Shown: positions 19,047 through 28,536 of the stretch, in pieces
Layout: every line of letters starts with the position of its first letter
Numbering within the stretch: position 1 is the stretch's first letter
Origin: Novosphingobium aquimarinum
Lineage (GTDB): Bacteria; Pseudomonadota; Alphaproteobacteria; Sphingomonadales; Sphingomonadaceae
Assembly (NCBI RefSeq): GCF_009746585.1
Contig: NZ_WRPO01000017.1
Location: 1-64,000, forward strand
Direction of reading: 5' to 3'
DNA length: 64,000 nucleotides
Program-made: the position numbers and the translations under genes
The notes under the pieces: model-generated
Databases searched by the model: none
Told to the model about the DNA's origin: nothing
Seen by the model: only the letters and a program-made list of their open reading frames with translations

Positions 19047-21338
19047 ATGAACGGGACCCCTCCCAAGGACGACGATGATCGAGGCGGTCACGAACCGCAC
19101 GAGCCTACGGTGTTCGACGGGCAAGGCAGCCAGCCTCCTTCGACCCAACCTCCTTCGACCCAACCTCCTTCGACGACCCCCGATGCCGATCCGGACCGCA
19201 CCGTGTTCGTCCGATCGACATCTCAGCCACCCGCCCCGCAACCGCCCGCGCCGCCACCGCCCACGCCTCAGCCGACCGCCGCCCCGCCGCCCGCATCCGG
19301 GGCCGCGCCTACCACACGGCGCAATGCGATCCAGCCGGGCGACGTCCTCAATCACATCTACGAAGTGAAACGTCTGATCGCGCGTGGCGGGATGGGCGAG
19401 GTCTACGAAGGCATCAACGCCAATCTCGACGAACGAGTCGCGATCAAGGTGATCCTGCCCGAACTCGCCGCTGATCCGCTCGTGGTCGAGATGTTCCGCA
19501 AGGAAGCGCGCAGCCTCATCGGGCTCAATCACGAGGCGATCGTTCCTTATCGCGTCCTCGCGATCGATCCCGAACTCAATGTCCTCTATTTCGTCACCGA
19601 CTTCATCGACGGCGACAATCTGAGCGACGTGCTGCGCTCCTTGCGGCCTTCGCTCGAGGACGTGTTCGACTTCGCGCACCGGCTCGCCACGGGTTTGCGC
19701 GTCGCGCATCTCGGCGGCGCGGTTCACCGCGATCTGGCGCCGGACAATATCCTTCTGCCCAACGGCGAGCTGCTCAAGGCTCGGATCATCGATTTCGGCA
19801 TCGCCAAGGATCTCAATCCCGGCGCGCGCACGATCGTGGGCGACGGGTTCGCCGGGAAGCTTGCCTATGTTTCGCCCGAGCAACTCGGCTCCTACGGACG
19901 CGACGTCGGGCCGTGGTCGGACGTCTACAGCCTCGGGCTCTGCCTGCTTGCGCTCGCGCGTGGGCGCAACGTGCAGATGGGCGCGACCCCGGTTGAGGCG
20001 ATGGACATACGACGCTCGGTTCCCGATCTCGCGGACATCGATCCGTCGCTTCAGGCTCTGCTGCAGCAGATGCTCCAGCCGGACCCGCAGCAGCGTTTGC
20101 GATCGATGGATGCGGTTCTCGAGACCATCGACGATTTGCGCAGGCGCCCCTCCTCGCCACCTGTCACCAACCCGCCGCAGCAGCCCGAGCCCGGGCCGCC
20201 CGCGAACCTGGAGCCGGTGGCGATCGCGCCAACGGTGCTTGCGCCGACGCAACCGCCCGCCCCGCCGCAACCTGCACCTCCCTCGCCGGCCCCGCCGCCG
20301 CCGCCTCCGCCTCCGCCATCCCCGGAGCCTGCACCGCCACCGCCCCCGCCTGCTTCGCCGCCGCCAGCCGCGCCACAGGCTCCCGAGCCGCTTGCTGCGT
20401 CCAGCGCGTCGGAGGCCGTCGCTAAGCCATCCCGGAAGCCCTTCCCAATCCTGCTGCTCGCGGTCGCGTTGCTGCTGATCGGCGGGCTGGTCGCATGGCT
20501 GGTCTGGCCCGGCAAAGGACCGACAGAAGGCGGGGTTGACCTGGCGGGAACCACGGCGGCTCCAGCGGCCGCGAGCGGGCCCTCGCTTGTCGAGCAAACG
20601 CAGGATGTGCTCGACGCGACGCTTCCCCAAGTGGGCTGCAGCTGGCTTTCGGTGAACGACGTTCAGGCAGCCGGCGGCACGGTCTCGATCGATTTTCTCG
20701 GGATTGCAGGCGCGCCGGCCGATACGCAGGAAGTGATCGCGCGCCGTCTTGCGACGGCCGGAATCGAGCGCGCCAATCTCGATTTCAACGGCGTCGCGCC
20801 GATGACCCAAGCGGGCTGCAGCGCGCTCGACGCGTTCCGGCAAGTGCGCGATCCCGGGATGCGCCGACTGACCGTTCCGCAACGCCAATTCGAAATGCGA
20901 ATCCAGCCGAGCGGGTCCAACTTCGCCGGCAAGCTGGCAGCGAACGCGGTGGTGGAACTCAATGCGGACCTCGCGAACCGCGATTTCGCGCTGCTCTCCA
21001 TGGGGCCGACCGGCAAGCTCATCATGCTGGCCAAGGACAAGGCACGGTTTCGCGAAATCTACGAGAACAAGCTGGCGCTGATCGAGGAGACCGGGCCGGA
21101 CCGCTATCGGATGGGGATCGATCTCGACCGTGAGGGATGGTCGGGGCTGCTCTTGATCACGGGCGAGGCGCCGTTTCCCGAGGCCATCGTGGCGCCACCG
21201 CCCGGACAGCGCGATGCCGATTGGCAAGCCCGGTTCGCGAAGACGGCCGCCGAGCGCGGCTGGCAGACGCAGACGGTCTGGTTCAAGGCGGCCAAGGAGG
21301 CGTCTGCACCGGGATCCACGCCGGCGCCGCCGGAATAG
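19047..21338 (+). CDS. Transmembrane Ser/Thr protein kinase with extracytoplasmic domain
   Basis: 763 residues. The N-terminal ~95 residues are Pro/Gln/Thr-rich with a threefold QPPST repeat and two TVF(D/V) motifs that could be phosphorylated and read by FHA domains. The kinase domain spans about residues 100-360: glycine loop ARGGMGEVYEG (112-122), VAIK Lys134, HRDLAPDN (227-234), IIDFGIAKD (Asp249) and AYVSPEQLG. The catalytic-loop Lys of HRDLKPEN is replaced by Ala231. A 90-residue Pro-rich linker leads to one membrane span (about 466-487, FPILLLAVALLLIGGLVAWL). The ~270-residue outer domain has two similar Cys-containing starts (QVGCSWL, QAGCSAL). The target is unknown. It is likely co-transcribed with the secreted protein that follows. 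Confidence 0.88.
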   Translation: MNGTPPKDDDDRGGHEPHEPTVFDGQGSQPPSTQPPSTQPPSTTPDADPDRTVFVRSTSQPPAPQPPAPPPPTPQPTAAPPPASGAAPTTRRNAIQPGDVLNHIYEVKRLIARGGMGEVYEGINANLDERVAIKVILPELAADPLVVEMFRKEARSLIGLNHEAIVPYRVLAIDPELNVLYFVTDFIDGDNLSDVLRSLRPSLEDVFDFAHRLATGLRVAHLGGAVHRDLAPDNILLPNGELLKARIIDFGIAKDLNPGARTIVGDGFAGKLAYVSPEQLGSYGRDVGPWSDVYSLGLCLLALARGRNVQMGATPVEAMDIRRSVPDLADIDPSLQALLQQMLQPDPQQRLRSMDAVLETIDDLRRRPSSPPVTNPPQQPEPGPPANLEPVAIAPTVLAPTQPPAPPQPAPPSPAPPPPPPPPPSPEPAPPPPPPASPPPAAPQAPEPLAASSASEAVAKPSRKPFPILLLAVALLLIGGLVAWLVWPGKGPTEGGVDLAGTTAAPAAASGPSLVEQTQDVLDATLPQVGCSWLSVNDVQAAGGTVSIDFLGIAGAPADTQEVIARRLATAGIERANLDFNGVAPMTQAGCSALDAFRQVRDPGMRRLTVPQRQFEMRIQPSGSNFAGKLAANAVVELNADLANRDFALLSMGPTGKLIMLAKDKARFREIYENKLALIEETGPDRYRMGIDLDREGWSGLLLITGEAPFPEAIVAPPPGQRDADWQARFAKTAAERGWQTQTVWFKAAKEASAPGSTPAPPE

Positions 21339-21413
21339 GGGAACAGTTGATTAGATCATGGCGCTCGCCTTAGGTTTGGCGCCGCCGAGGGGCTCGATCT
21401 GGAGGGGATGCGC

Positions 21414-22340
21414 ATGGCCAGGCCTTTTGAAATCCGTAGACACGCGAGAATCCCGCTTTCGCTGGTATTGCTCGGCCTTCTGGCCTGGGGGGTCGCGGTT
21501 GAGCCCGTCGCCGTGGCGCAGATCTTTTCCCGGCCGGGCACCTCGACGAGCGAGCCCAAGCCCCCGCGCCGCGAAACGACGCCGAACCGCAAGAAGCAGG
21601 AGACCGTCAGACGCAGGCGTCCCGCGAAGTCCGAGGCGCCGCCGCCGCAGCCCGAACGCGCCAGCTTCGCCGATCCGATCGAGTACTGCGCCTACTACCA
21701 GGACGTCGACGCGCCCGACAACGCGTACACCGGGGACCGCAACCCGTCATGGGTTCGACAGGCAGCAAGCGGCGCGTCGGCCGGGGCGGCGGATACCTTG
21801 TTCTGGCGGTGCGCTTCGGGCCGTGTCATCGCGTGCCTCGGGCCTGAGGATGCGCAGCAAGACGGGGGACGCTGCGCCAGGGCAACGCAGCCCGACGATG
21901 CCGATATCCGCGGTTTCATCGCAGCCAACTGGATCGACGTGACGAGCTACGATGCGCGCTTCACCAAGGGCGATGTTGCCGGTCAGTACCTGGGCGCGCG
22001 CAAAGGGCTGGCCAGTGGCGAAGCTTATGACGAGGACGATTACCTCGTGCAGATGACCATCACCGGCGGCGCGGTGAACGACATCGTTGGCGAAGCGACT
22101 TACGCGAGGCCCGGACCTGACGGTGCGGCGGCGCAAACCGTCTGCACAAGTCAGTTGCGGCTCGTTGCAGTGTCGGACAGCGCGATCTCCCTCAACCAGG
22201 AGAGCCCCAAGTCGGCGAAGACGCCATGCCGCGCTTCGCGTCAGCTCGTGCTCCAACCCGTGGGCGCAACGGCCCGCCTGCAATCGTTCGAAGTCCGTCG
22301 CGGCAAGCGGAATCTCAAGATGGAGACCTGGCTCTACTAG
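21414..22340 (+). CDS. Secreted protein of unknown function, kinase neighbour
   Basis: 308 residues from the second ATG, which has GGAGG eight bases upstream; the ATG at 21408 is too close to that site. A signal-type segment (IPLSLVLLGLLAWGVAVEPVAVA) is followed by a basic Pro-rich linker with RRRRPAKSEAPPP, then a ~230-residue domain with six Cys residues that probably form disulphides (EYCAYYQD, FWRCASGRVIACLG, GRCARATQ, TVCTSQ, TPCRAS). I do not recognise the domain. Only 75 bases separate it from the kinase stop, so the two probably act together, perhaps as ligand or substrate of the kinase outer domain. That link is inference. Confidence 0.7.
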   Translation: MARPFEIRRHARIPLSLVLLGLLAWGVAVEPVAVAQIFSRPGTSTSEPKPPRRETTPNRKKQETVRRRRPAKSEAPPPQPERASFADPIEYCAYYQDVDAPDNAYTGDRNPSWVRQAASGASAGAADTLFWRCASGRVIACLGPEDAQQDGGRCARATQPDDADIRGFIAANWIDVTSYDARFTKGDVAGQYLGARKGLASGEAYDEDDYLVQMTITGGAVNDIVGEATYARPGPDGAAAQTVCTSQLRLVAVSDSAISLNQESPKSAKTPCRASRQLVLQPVGATARLQSFEVRRGKRNLKMETWLY

Positions 22341-23028
22341 CGGATATTCGGCGACTATAACGACTTGTCGACATCACGGATCAACTCGTCGCAAGTAAGA
22401 AAGGACTTGGAAAGGTTTTGGCGAAGTACGCGCGTTAGGCCTGTAGAAAGGATCTGATGCAATGTCCCGTTTACTCAGCTTTATGCCGAACGGTGCGACT
22501 TCAGCCGATCAGGCGCGAAATCTTCCAGTTCCGGTGGCGCGGCGCCCCATGCGACGGCCCGTGATCCCGATCGAGCGGCCCGGTGAATTCAGGCCCGGAT
22601 TGCGCGTGGTGGTGCTCGCAGAAGACGCTTGAGTTCCTTCACCGCATAAAAGGACCGAGGCCGGCGCGGGCGTGCTGCCCCCGTCGGCGCCGAGATATAT
22701 CGCCGCAGGCCCGGTTGTCCGGCCGGCGCGCTGAATGTATCGAATCCGAGCGTTTCTACGCTTGCGAAACTTTCGAGCAATGCCCTAAAAAATGAGCGCG
22801 AGGCGCACGTGCGCAGCGTTTTGAGGTCTTCCCGAGTCCGGGGCGATTCGCCTCCGCGGATCAGCGCGCGCAGGGCTTGGCAGGATTCTTGGCAAGATTG
22901 AAGCCGTAGGATCGGCCGGTCCGATCCTAACTGGCGCGCATGGAAAGGTCCGGTTTGGATTTTCGGTTGGTCCCCATCATCGGCGCGCTCCGGGTCTTGC
23001 GCGGGATCGATCCGACTGTGGATCCTCG
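22341..23028. other. Intergenic region with one possible small gene
   Basis: About 690 bases between the secreted protein and the glycosyltransferase. Apart from the small frame at 22462-22632, listed separately, I see no RNA gene or repeat. The first 100 bases are AT-richer and may hold a promoter. Confidence 0.5.
22462..22632 (+). CDS. Possible 56-residue basic small protein
   Basis: ATG to TGA with GAAAGGA about ten bases upstream. The sequence begins MSRLLSFMPNGATSADQ, has a Pro/Arg-rich middle (VARRPMRRPVIPIERPG) and ends RVVVLAEDA. It has no membrane segment. It does not resemble a known small protein. In favour are its position in an otherwise empty 690-base gap, the ribosome site and non-random composition; against are its length and the lack of any comparison. 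The downstream glycosyltransferase is about 400 bases away. Confidence 0.35.
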   Translation: MSRLLSFMPNGATSADQARNLPVPVARRPMRRPVIPIERPGEFRPGLRVVVLAEDA

Positions 23029-25401
23029 ATGAATTATTTGTCGCGGATTTTCGGCACTGACGGCGCTCCCAAGGAAACCGCGACACAGCAGGCGATACGA
23101 AAGGCAGACACGGCCCGCGACCGACGGGACTGGTTCAGCGCAGCGACCCACTATCGCAGCGCGCTTCGCGAAGATGACGCGCAACCGCACATCTGGATTC
23201 AACTGGGCCACGCTCTGAAGGAGAGCGGAAGGCTCGACGATGCGCTGCAAGCCTACCAGGAGGCGACGACGCTCGCGGCTGCGGATGCCGACGCGCATTT
23301 GCATCTCGCGCATCTGTACAAACGGCTCGGCTACATCGATCCGGCAATCAGGCATTTCCTGCTCTCGATCCATTACGGAACCGACAGCAAGGCCGAGGAG
23401 CACGAACTGCTGGCGCTAATGGCTCAGCAGGTGGAGCGCGGCGAATATGCGAAGATTGCCGCAGCGGTAGAAGCGCTGGATGCCCCCCCGCCGGGCAAGG
23501 ACGCTCCGATTTTGTCGAAGCTTCGAGCCATAGTGGCAAGCCGGGGTCCTGCCGCTGCCGCCCCCGCGTCACCAGCGGATCCGACGCTGAATCTGGCGAT
23601 GGTCTTCGACGTTTCGGATCTGATCGGCTTCTGGCGGGCTTCGCGCCTGCCGACGGGCATTCAGCGCGTTCAGATCGAGGCGATCATGGGCGCCTTGCAG
23701 CGTGAGAACGGCCGGGCCATCCGCTTATGCTGCTTCACGTCCCTGCGCGAAGACTGGCTCGAAGTGCCCGTGGCATCCTTCCGGCGCCTTTGCGCGTTGG
23801 CGACGACGGCCGGCGCCACCGACGATGACGACTGGACCGAAGCGGTGGCCGAGCTCGATCTCCAGCTCACGCTGACTCCGCCTTTCGTCTTCCCGCATGG
23901 GGCCCTGCTCATCAACCTCGGCACAAGCTGGTGGCTGCAGAACTATTTCCTGTTCGTGCGCCAAGCGAAAAAGACTCGAGGGATCCGTTACATTCCGTTC
24001 GTGCACGACATGATCCCGATCATCGCGCCCGAACACTGCATCGAGGGTTTGACCCAGGATTTCATCAGCTGGGCCCTCGGCGTGTTCGATCACGCCGACC
24101 ATTTCCTGGTCAATTCCCGGGCAACCGCGAAGGATCTTCGCACGGTCGCAAAAGAGCTGGGCCACACCATAACGCCGGACAATATCGCAATCGTCCCGCT
24201 CGATAGCGACTTCCGCAAGAGCGGGCTCCGCGAGTTGGAAGCCGACGCGCTCGACCAGTGGCAGCTGGAGGACGGCGGGTTCGTCCTGTTCGTGTCCACG
24301 GTGGAATCGCGCAAGGGCCATCTCGTCGCTTTCGCGGCCTGGGCCGAGCTCATCGCACGGCTCGGACCCGACAAGGTGCCGCAGCTGGTGTGCGTCGGCA
24401 ATCGCGGGTGGTTGAACGACAAAGTCTACGAACGGCTCGCGACCGACTTGTCGCTGTCGCGCAAAGTCACGATGCTGTCGGGCTTGTCCGATGCCGAACT
24501 GGCCCTGCTCTACCGGAGCTGCCGCTTCACCATATATCCGAGTTTTTACGAGGGCTGGGGCCTGCCGGTCACCGAGTCGCTTTCCTACGGCAAAGTTCCG
24601 CTGATCTCCGATGCCGCCTCCCTGCCCGAAGCCGGCGGCCGTTTCGCGGTGAGCTTCGCAGCCGGCAACCAGGCGCAATTGGTCGAGAAGGCCGAAAAGC
24701 TCATCAGCGACGATGCCTATCGCGCGCGCCTCGAGGCTGTGATCCGGGCCGAGTTCAAGCCGCGCAGTTGGCCTGATCTTGCGGGCAAGATCATCGCGGA
24801 GCTCGATCATTTCGCAGCGATCGAAGATAGTCCGCAAGGAACCGACCTGTCGTCCCAAGGTGCGCATCTTACGGCACCCAAGGCCATCCCCGGCAACTGG
24901 TATTCGCTGGTGCGCAACCGCTCGATACGGATCTGGCCCGGCATGAGCACGGCGGAAAAGTTCCGCTCCAATCTGGGCTGGCACTGGCCCGAGGATCGCG
25001 GGTGCCGCGTGCGAAAGGGCGGCGGGGATTTGACCATGCAGGTCGAGCCGATCGCGCGGCGACTTCGCGTCTACATCGGCCTTCGCGGCGACGAAGCCGT
25101 TCGGGCAGGATACCGCATTTCCCTTGGCGATCAGGTGCAGGAAGGCTGGCTGGAACCGGACGAGATCGTCTGGGTCTGGTTTGACATGGCTGCAAACGAA
25201 TGGAGCGGCGAGCAGACGATCGCTTTCGGAGCCGTGATCAAGCCCAATGACGAAGCCCCCACGTATTTCGTGCGCGGCTTCTTCCTGTGTCTGCGCGATG
25301 AACCCGAAATGCGGGAGGACTTTCTTGAAGCGGTTTCGCTCGGCCGGCTCGATCGGCTGAACGCGTATCGCGAGACAAAAGGACAGTCACAAAAGCGCTG
25401 A
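23029..25401 (+). CDS. TPR - GT4 glycosyltransferase fusion with extra C-terminal domain
   Basis: 790 residues, about twice a usual GT4 enzyme. Residues 15-150 form TPR helices (AATHYRSALREDDAQPHIWIQ, QLGHALKESGRLDDALQAYQ). Residues 190-610 are a GT-B glycosyltransferase: MVFDVSDLIGFWRASRLP, VPFVHDMIPIIAPEHC-type blocks, LFVSTVESRKGH, and the donor-site YPSFYEGWGLPVTESLSYG. The last ~160 residues are beta-rich (LRVYIGLRGDEAVRAGYRI) and match nothing I know. The TPR could recruit the polymer export machinery. It lacks neighbours of an obvious polysaccharide cluster but is 10 kb from wecBC. Glycan or protein glycosylation targets are both possible. Confidence 0.85.
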   Translation: MNYLSRIFGTDGAPKETATQQAIRKADTARDRRDWFSAATHYRSALREDDAQPHIWIQLGHALKESGRLDDALQAYQEATTLAAADADAHLHLAHLYKRLGYIDPAIRHFLLSIHYGTDSKAEEHELLALMAQQVERGEYAKIAAAVEALDAPPPGKDAPILSKLRAIVASRGPAAAAPASPADPTLNLAMVFDVSDLIGFWRASRLPTGIQRVQIEAIMGALQRENGRAIRLCCFTSLREDWLEVPVASFRRLCALATTAGATDDDDWTEAVAELDLQLTLTPPFVFPHGALLINLGTSWWLQNYFLFVRQAKKTRGIRYIPFVHDMIPIIAPEHCIEGLTQDFISWALGVFDHADHFLVNSRATAKDLRTVAKELGHTITPDNIAIVPLDSDFRKSGLRELEADALDQWQLEDGGFVLFVSTVESRKGHLVAFAAWAELIARLGPDKVPQLVCVGNRGWLNDKVYERLATDLSLSRKVTMLSGLSDAELALLYRSCRFTIYPSFYEGWGLPVTESLSYGKVPLISDAASLPEAGGRFAVSFAAGNQAQLVEKAEKLISDDAYRARLEAVIRAEFKPRSWPDLAGKIIAELDHFAAIEDSPQGTDLSSQGAHLTAPKAIPGNWYSLVRNRSIRIWPGMSTAEKFRSNLGWHWPEDRGCRVRKGGGDLTMQVEPIARRLRVYIGLRGDEAVRAGYRISLGDQVQEGWLEPDEIVWVWFDMAANEWSGEQTIAFGAVIKPNDEAPTYFVRGFFLCLRDEPEMREDFLEAVSLGRLDRLNAYRETKGQSQKR

Positions 25402-25510
25402 AAGCGCCGCCACATCGGCCCTCGCCGGAGTTCAGGTTCGCCACTTCCGATTTTGGGTGTAGAAGAACATTGCAGATGTCGAGACGCCGATATCGGACTC
25501 GTGGGGTGCT

Positions 25511-27520
25511 ATGCGAGGATCATTCTTCCTGGCGATCGCAGCGGCCGCAGCCGCATTCCTGATTGCAACATACTGGGATCCGGCCCGCGCTGGCGGCCAG
25601 CAAAGCCAGGCTGCGGCTTGGCCTGACGACGGGATTGATCGAACGGCGCTCGACAATGGCACCTCGGCCTGTACCGATTTTTACCAGCACGCGTGCGGCG
25701 GCTTCATGGCCGCGCATCCGGCGACGGCCGAAAGGCCCGTCATCAGCCGGGTCCAGTCCAAGTTCGAAGCCGATCTCAATCGCGATCTGATCAGACTGTT
25801 CGACGAACCATCCACGCGCGCTTCCGAACTGGGACGCTTGAAGACCTTTTTCGCGTCCTGTCGCTCGGGCCATGCCAACGATGCCGCAACCGTGAAACGC
25901 TGGCTCGCGCGGATCGACGCCGCGACGGACCGCGCGACGATACAGCAAGCGATTCGAGATCTGGCGAGCATCGGCGTCAACGCGTTCTTGAGCTATGGCG
26001 GGCGCCCCGATCGGACCGATCCGAACCGCTATCGCGGCGAAATTCACAGCGCCACGCTTTGGGCCGATCCAGGCCCGGTCCAAGAGGCGTTTCAGAGTGC
26101 GGGTTTGAGCGAAAGCGATGCGCGGCGCGATGCAGCGGCGGTCGCCGAGATTGTCGAAGCCTTGCGCAAACACCGCGTCGATCGCTGGGATGCGGCGAAT
26201 GCGGAAAACCCCGCGTCTATCGATCAGCTCAGACAACTCGCGCCCGCTTTCGAATGGACACCCTATCTGGCCCAAGCCGGTGCGGATCCGTTGCAGCGCA
26301 TCAATGTTACTTCGCCCGCCTATCTGCGCGCTCTCGACCACGAGCTGCGGACCCGCTCCCCAGCCGATTTGCGCGCCTATCTGCGTTGGGCTTTTCTATT
26401 CTCGCTGCGGGGCGAGCTGCCCGCCCCCTATAACGCGGCGTTCTCCCATCTTTCCCCTGATCTGCGCGCAGAGATCTACGATACCAATTCACGCTGCCGC
26501 GATGCCACCGTTCGCGCGATGGGGGTGGAGTTTTCGCGCCAATATGCGACGCGCATTCTCGGAACGCCGGCACGCGACTCCGCGAAACAGCTTTCCGAGA
26601 CGATCAAGGATGCAATCGTCGATTCGCTTGCAGGGGACGACTGGCTTTCGGCTGAAGCGCGCCGAGCCACGGCGGACAAACTGCGCCGGACCGACTTGAA
26701 GATCGGCTTTCCAGATGTCTGGCCCGCCGTCGGGCACTATCGACTTCGCCACGACCGGTTCCTGGAAAACGTGCTTGCCGCAAGACGCTTTGAACAAAAG
26801 CGCGAATGGGGCCGCGTCGGCCAAGCCCGGTCGCGTACCGATTGGGAAATGAAAGTCGATCCCTGGGTCGGCGAAGGCATGGCGGCCGCCCGCCTCGTCA
26901 TTCCGAACGGCTTTCCCGATGCCTTTACCAATTCGCTCATCATGACGGCAGCCTTCCTATCGACGCCGCGCTTTGTGGAAGGTGCGCCGCCCGAATGGAA
27001 TTATGCGACGTACGGAACCGTGTTCGCTCATGAGTTCGTGCACGTCGCGCAACTTCACATGTTCGGTCCCACCGGCCTCGATGAGGAACTTTGGACCCCG
27101 GCCGACGAGCAGGCTGCCAATACGCGAGGCCAGTGCGTTATCCAGCAGGCCAACGACTACCATCCTCTGCCCGGTGTTTCCCTTCCCGGGAGCGAGCAAT
27201 TCGACGAGAACGTCGCCGATTACGGCGGCGTCCGATTGGCGTACGAGGCCCTTAGGAGAACGCTGGGAACCAGGATCGATCAGACCGACGAAACCGGCAC
27301 GAGCCCGGCGCAACGCTTCTTCTACCGCTACGCTCAGAACAATTGCGTGTCGCAGAGCGAAGCAAGCCTGCGGCAATCCATTGAACGCGACGGGCACGCT
27401 CCGCCCGCATTTCGCGTGAACGCACCGCTCTCGAACATGCCCGAATTCAGTCGCGCATTTTCATGCCCTGCGGGAGCGGCAATGGCTCGCCCCGCTGCAA
27501 ACCAATGCCGCGTTTGGTGA
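25511..27520 (+). CDS. M13 (neprilysin-like) metallopeptidase
   Basis: 669 residues. A signal peptide (FFLAIAAAAAAFLIATYW) leads into CTDFYQHACGGFMAAHP, the standard M13 opening. The zinc site is HEFVH (His507, Glu508, His511) with the third ligand in ENVADYGG (Glu566), and the Cys-rich end is typical. Classical M13 enzymes have HEITHGFDD and a following Asp/Gln; here the text is HEFVHVAQLHM, so the second half of the motif diverges. It is likely a periplasmic or surface zinc endopeptidase. No operon partner is evident. Confidence 0.86.
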   Translation: MRGSFFLAIAAAAAAFLIATYWDPARAGGQQSQAAAWPDDGIDRTALDNGTSACTDFYQHACGGFMAAHPATAERPVISRVQSKFEADLNRDLIRLFDEPSTRASELGRLKTFFASCRSGHANDAATVKRWLARIDAATDRATIQQAIRDLASIGVNAFLSYGGRPDRTDPNRYRGEIHSATLWADPGPVQEAFQSAGLSESDARRDAAAVAEIVEALRKHRVDRWDAANAENPASIDQLRQLAPAFEWTPYLAQAGADPLQRINVTSPAYLRALDHELRTRSPADLRAYLRWAFLFSLRGELPAPYNAAFSHLSPDLRAEIYDTNSRCRDATVRAMGVEFSRQYATRILGTPARDSAKQLSETIKDAIVDSLAGDDWLSAEARRATADKLRRTDLKIGFPDVWPAVGHYRLRHDRFLENVLAARRFEQKREWGRVGQARSRTDWEMKVDPWVGEGMAAARLVIPNGFPDAFTNSLIMTAAFLSTPRFVEGAPPEWNYATYGTVFAHEFVHVAQLHMFGPTGLDEELWTPADEQAANTRGQCVIQQANDYHPLPGVSLPGSEQFDENVADYGGVRLAYEALRRTLGTRIDQTDETGTSPAQRFFYRYAQNNCVSQSEASLRQSIERDGHAPPAFRVNAPLSNMPEFSRAFSCPAGAAMARPAANQCRVW

Positions 27521-27639
27521 GCGCCATTCTTGCGTTGAACACGCCCGGCCATTGTCGATGCGGTAGCGGATGTCCGCTCCGCAGCTGCGCTTCATGCGAG
27601 GCCAGGTTTGCTGACGGACCCAGCGGCAGATCAAGAAAA

Positions 27640-27713
27640 TGGAGGCCCGAGCCGGAATCGAACCGGCGTATACGGATTTGCAGTCCGCTGCGTCACCACT
27701 CCGCCATCGGGCC
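27640..27713 (-). tRNA. cysT: tRNA-Cys (anticodon GCA)
   Basis: The minus strand folds as a 74-nt cloverleaf. Acceptor GGCCCGA pairs with TCGGGCC, the D arm is GCGG..., the anticodon loop is CTGCAAA, the T loop is GTTCGATTC, and CCA is encoded. There is no integrase or repeat beside it. Confidence 0.96.
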
Positions 27714-27995
27714 TTATCGAAACGGGAGCGCCTGGTGCTTGGCGCTACGCGGCATTTGCCGGGTTTCTAAAGGGGCGCCTAGCCCGCTTCTGGTCGGCGG
27801 GCAAGAGGGATGTGGTCGGCAACCGAACGCGGCGAGCCGGTAAGTCCAGACGGCCGCGCCCCAAAGGCGGTTTGTGTCGGGGGGGGTTTTGATCCAAGCA
27901 AGAGCCCCGAATGCCGCAATCAGGGTCTCTATCATGCCAAATGCCAGAACAGGCGTCTCACCACTTCGTCACTGTCCCGCGCGGGACGCTGGAGC

Positions 27996-28526
27996 ATGAT
28001 TCTCGGAGCGGTGCTCGCGGGCGGCAAGGCGACGCGGTTCGGAAGCGACAAGGCCCTTGCCGAGCTGGACGGCCGCAGCCTGCTGGCGCGATCCGTCGAT
28101 ACATTGTCGGGCTGGTGCGAGCATGTGATCGTCACCGGTCGCTCCGTCGCCCCCGCGCCGACACTGCCGGACTGGCCGCGTTCCGACATGGGGCCGCTCG
28201 CCGGCCTCGCCGCCGCGCTGCATCACGCGCGCGCCGAGGACTACGAAGCGGTGCTGAGCTGCGGGGTCGATACGCCCGATCTGCCCGAGGGCTTGCCGCG
28301 CCTGCTCGGGCCGGGCCCCGCGTGCCTCGCCTCGCAGCCGGTGATCGGCTTGTGGCCGGTGGCGCTGATCGAAGTCATCGAGCCCTTGTTGCTCGATGTC
28401 TCGCAAAAGCACTCGATGTACCGCTTCGCCGAACTGAGCGGGGCCCGCCTGGTCGAAGTCGAGAGCCCGCCTGCCAACATCAATCACCAGGCGGACCTCG
28501 AGGCGTTCGAGGGAAAATCGGGCTAA
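27996..28526 (+). CDS. mobA: Molybdenum cofactor guanylyltransferase
   Basis: 176 residues from the ATG at 27996. ILGAVLAGGKATRFGSDKALAEL is the nucleotidyltransferase loop with the GGxSxRFGxDK pattern of MobA (Ala for Ser). DMGPLAGLAAAL and a CGVDTPDLPEGL metal/GTP region follow, and NINHQADLEAF is the usual end. It attaches GMP to molybdopterin to make the bis-MGD form. It is slightly short but complete. It converges with the aminotransferase gene ten bases away. Confidence 0.9.
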   Translation: MILGAVLAGGKATRFGSDKALAELDGRSLLARSVDTLSGWCEHVIVTGRSVAPAPTLPDWPRSDMGPLAGLAAALHHARAEDYEAVLSCGVDTPDLPEGLPRLLGPGPACLASQPVIGLWPVALIEVIEPLLLDVSQKHSMYRFAELSGARLVEVESPPANINHQADLEAFEGKSG

Positions 28527-28536
28527 GCCGGCGCCG

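Noticed and set aside
18675..21227. An 850-codon minus-strand frame opposite the kinase
   Set aside because: Compositional shadow with Arg/Gly runs; the plus strand carries clear kinase motifs.
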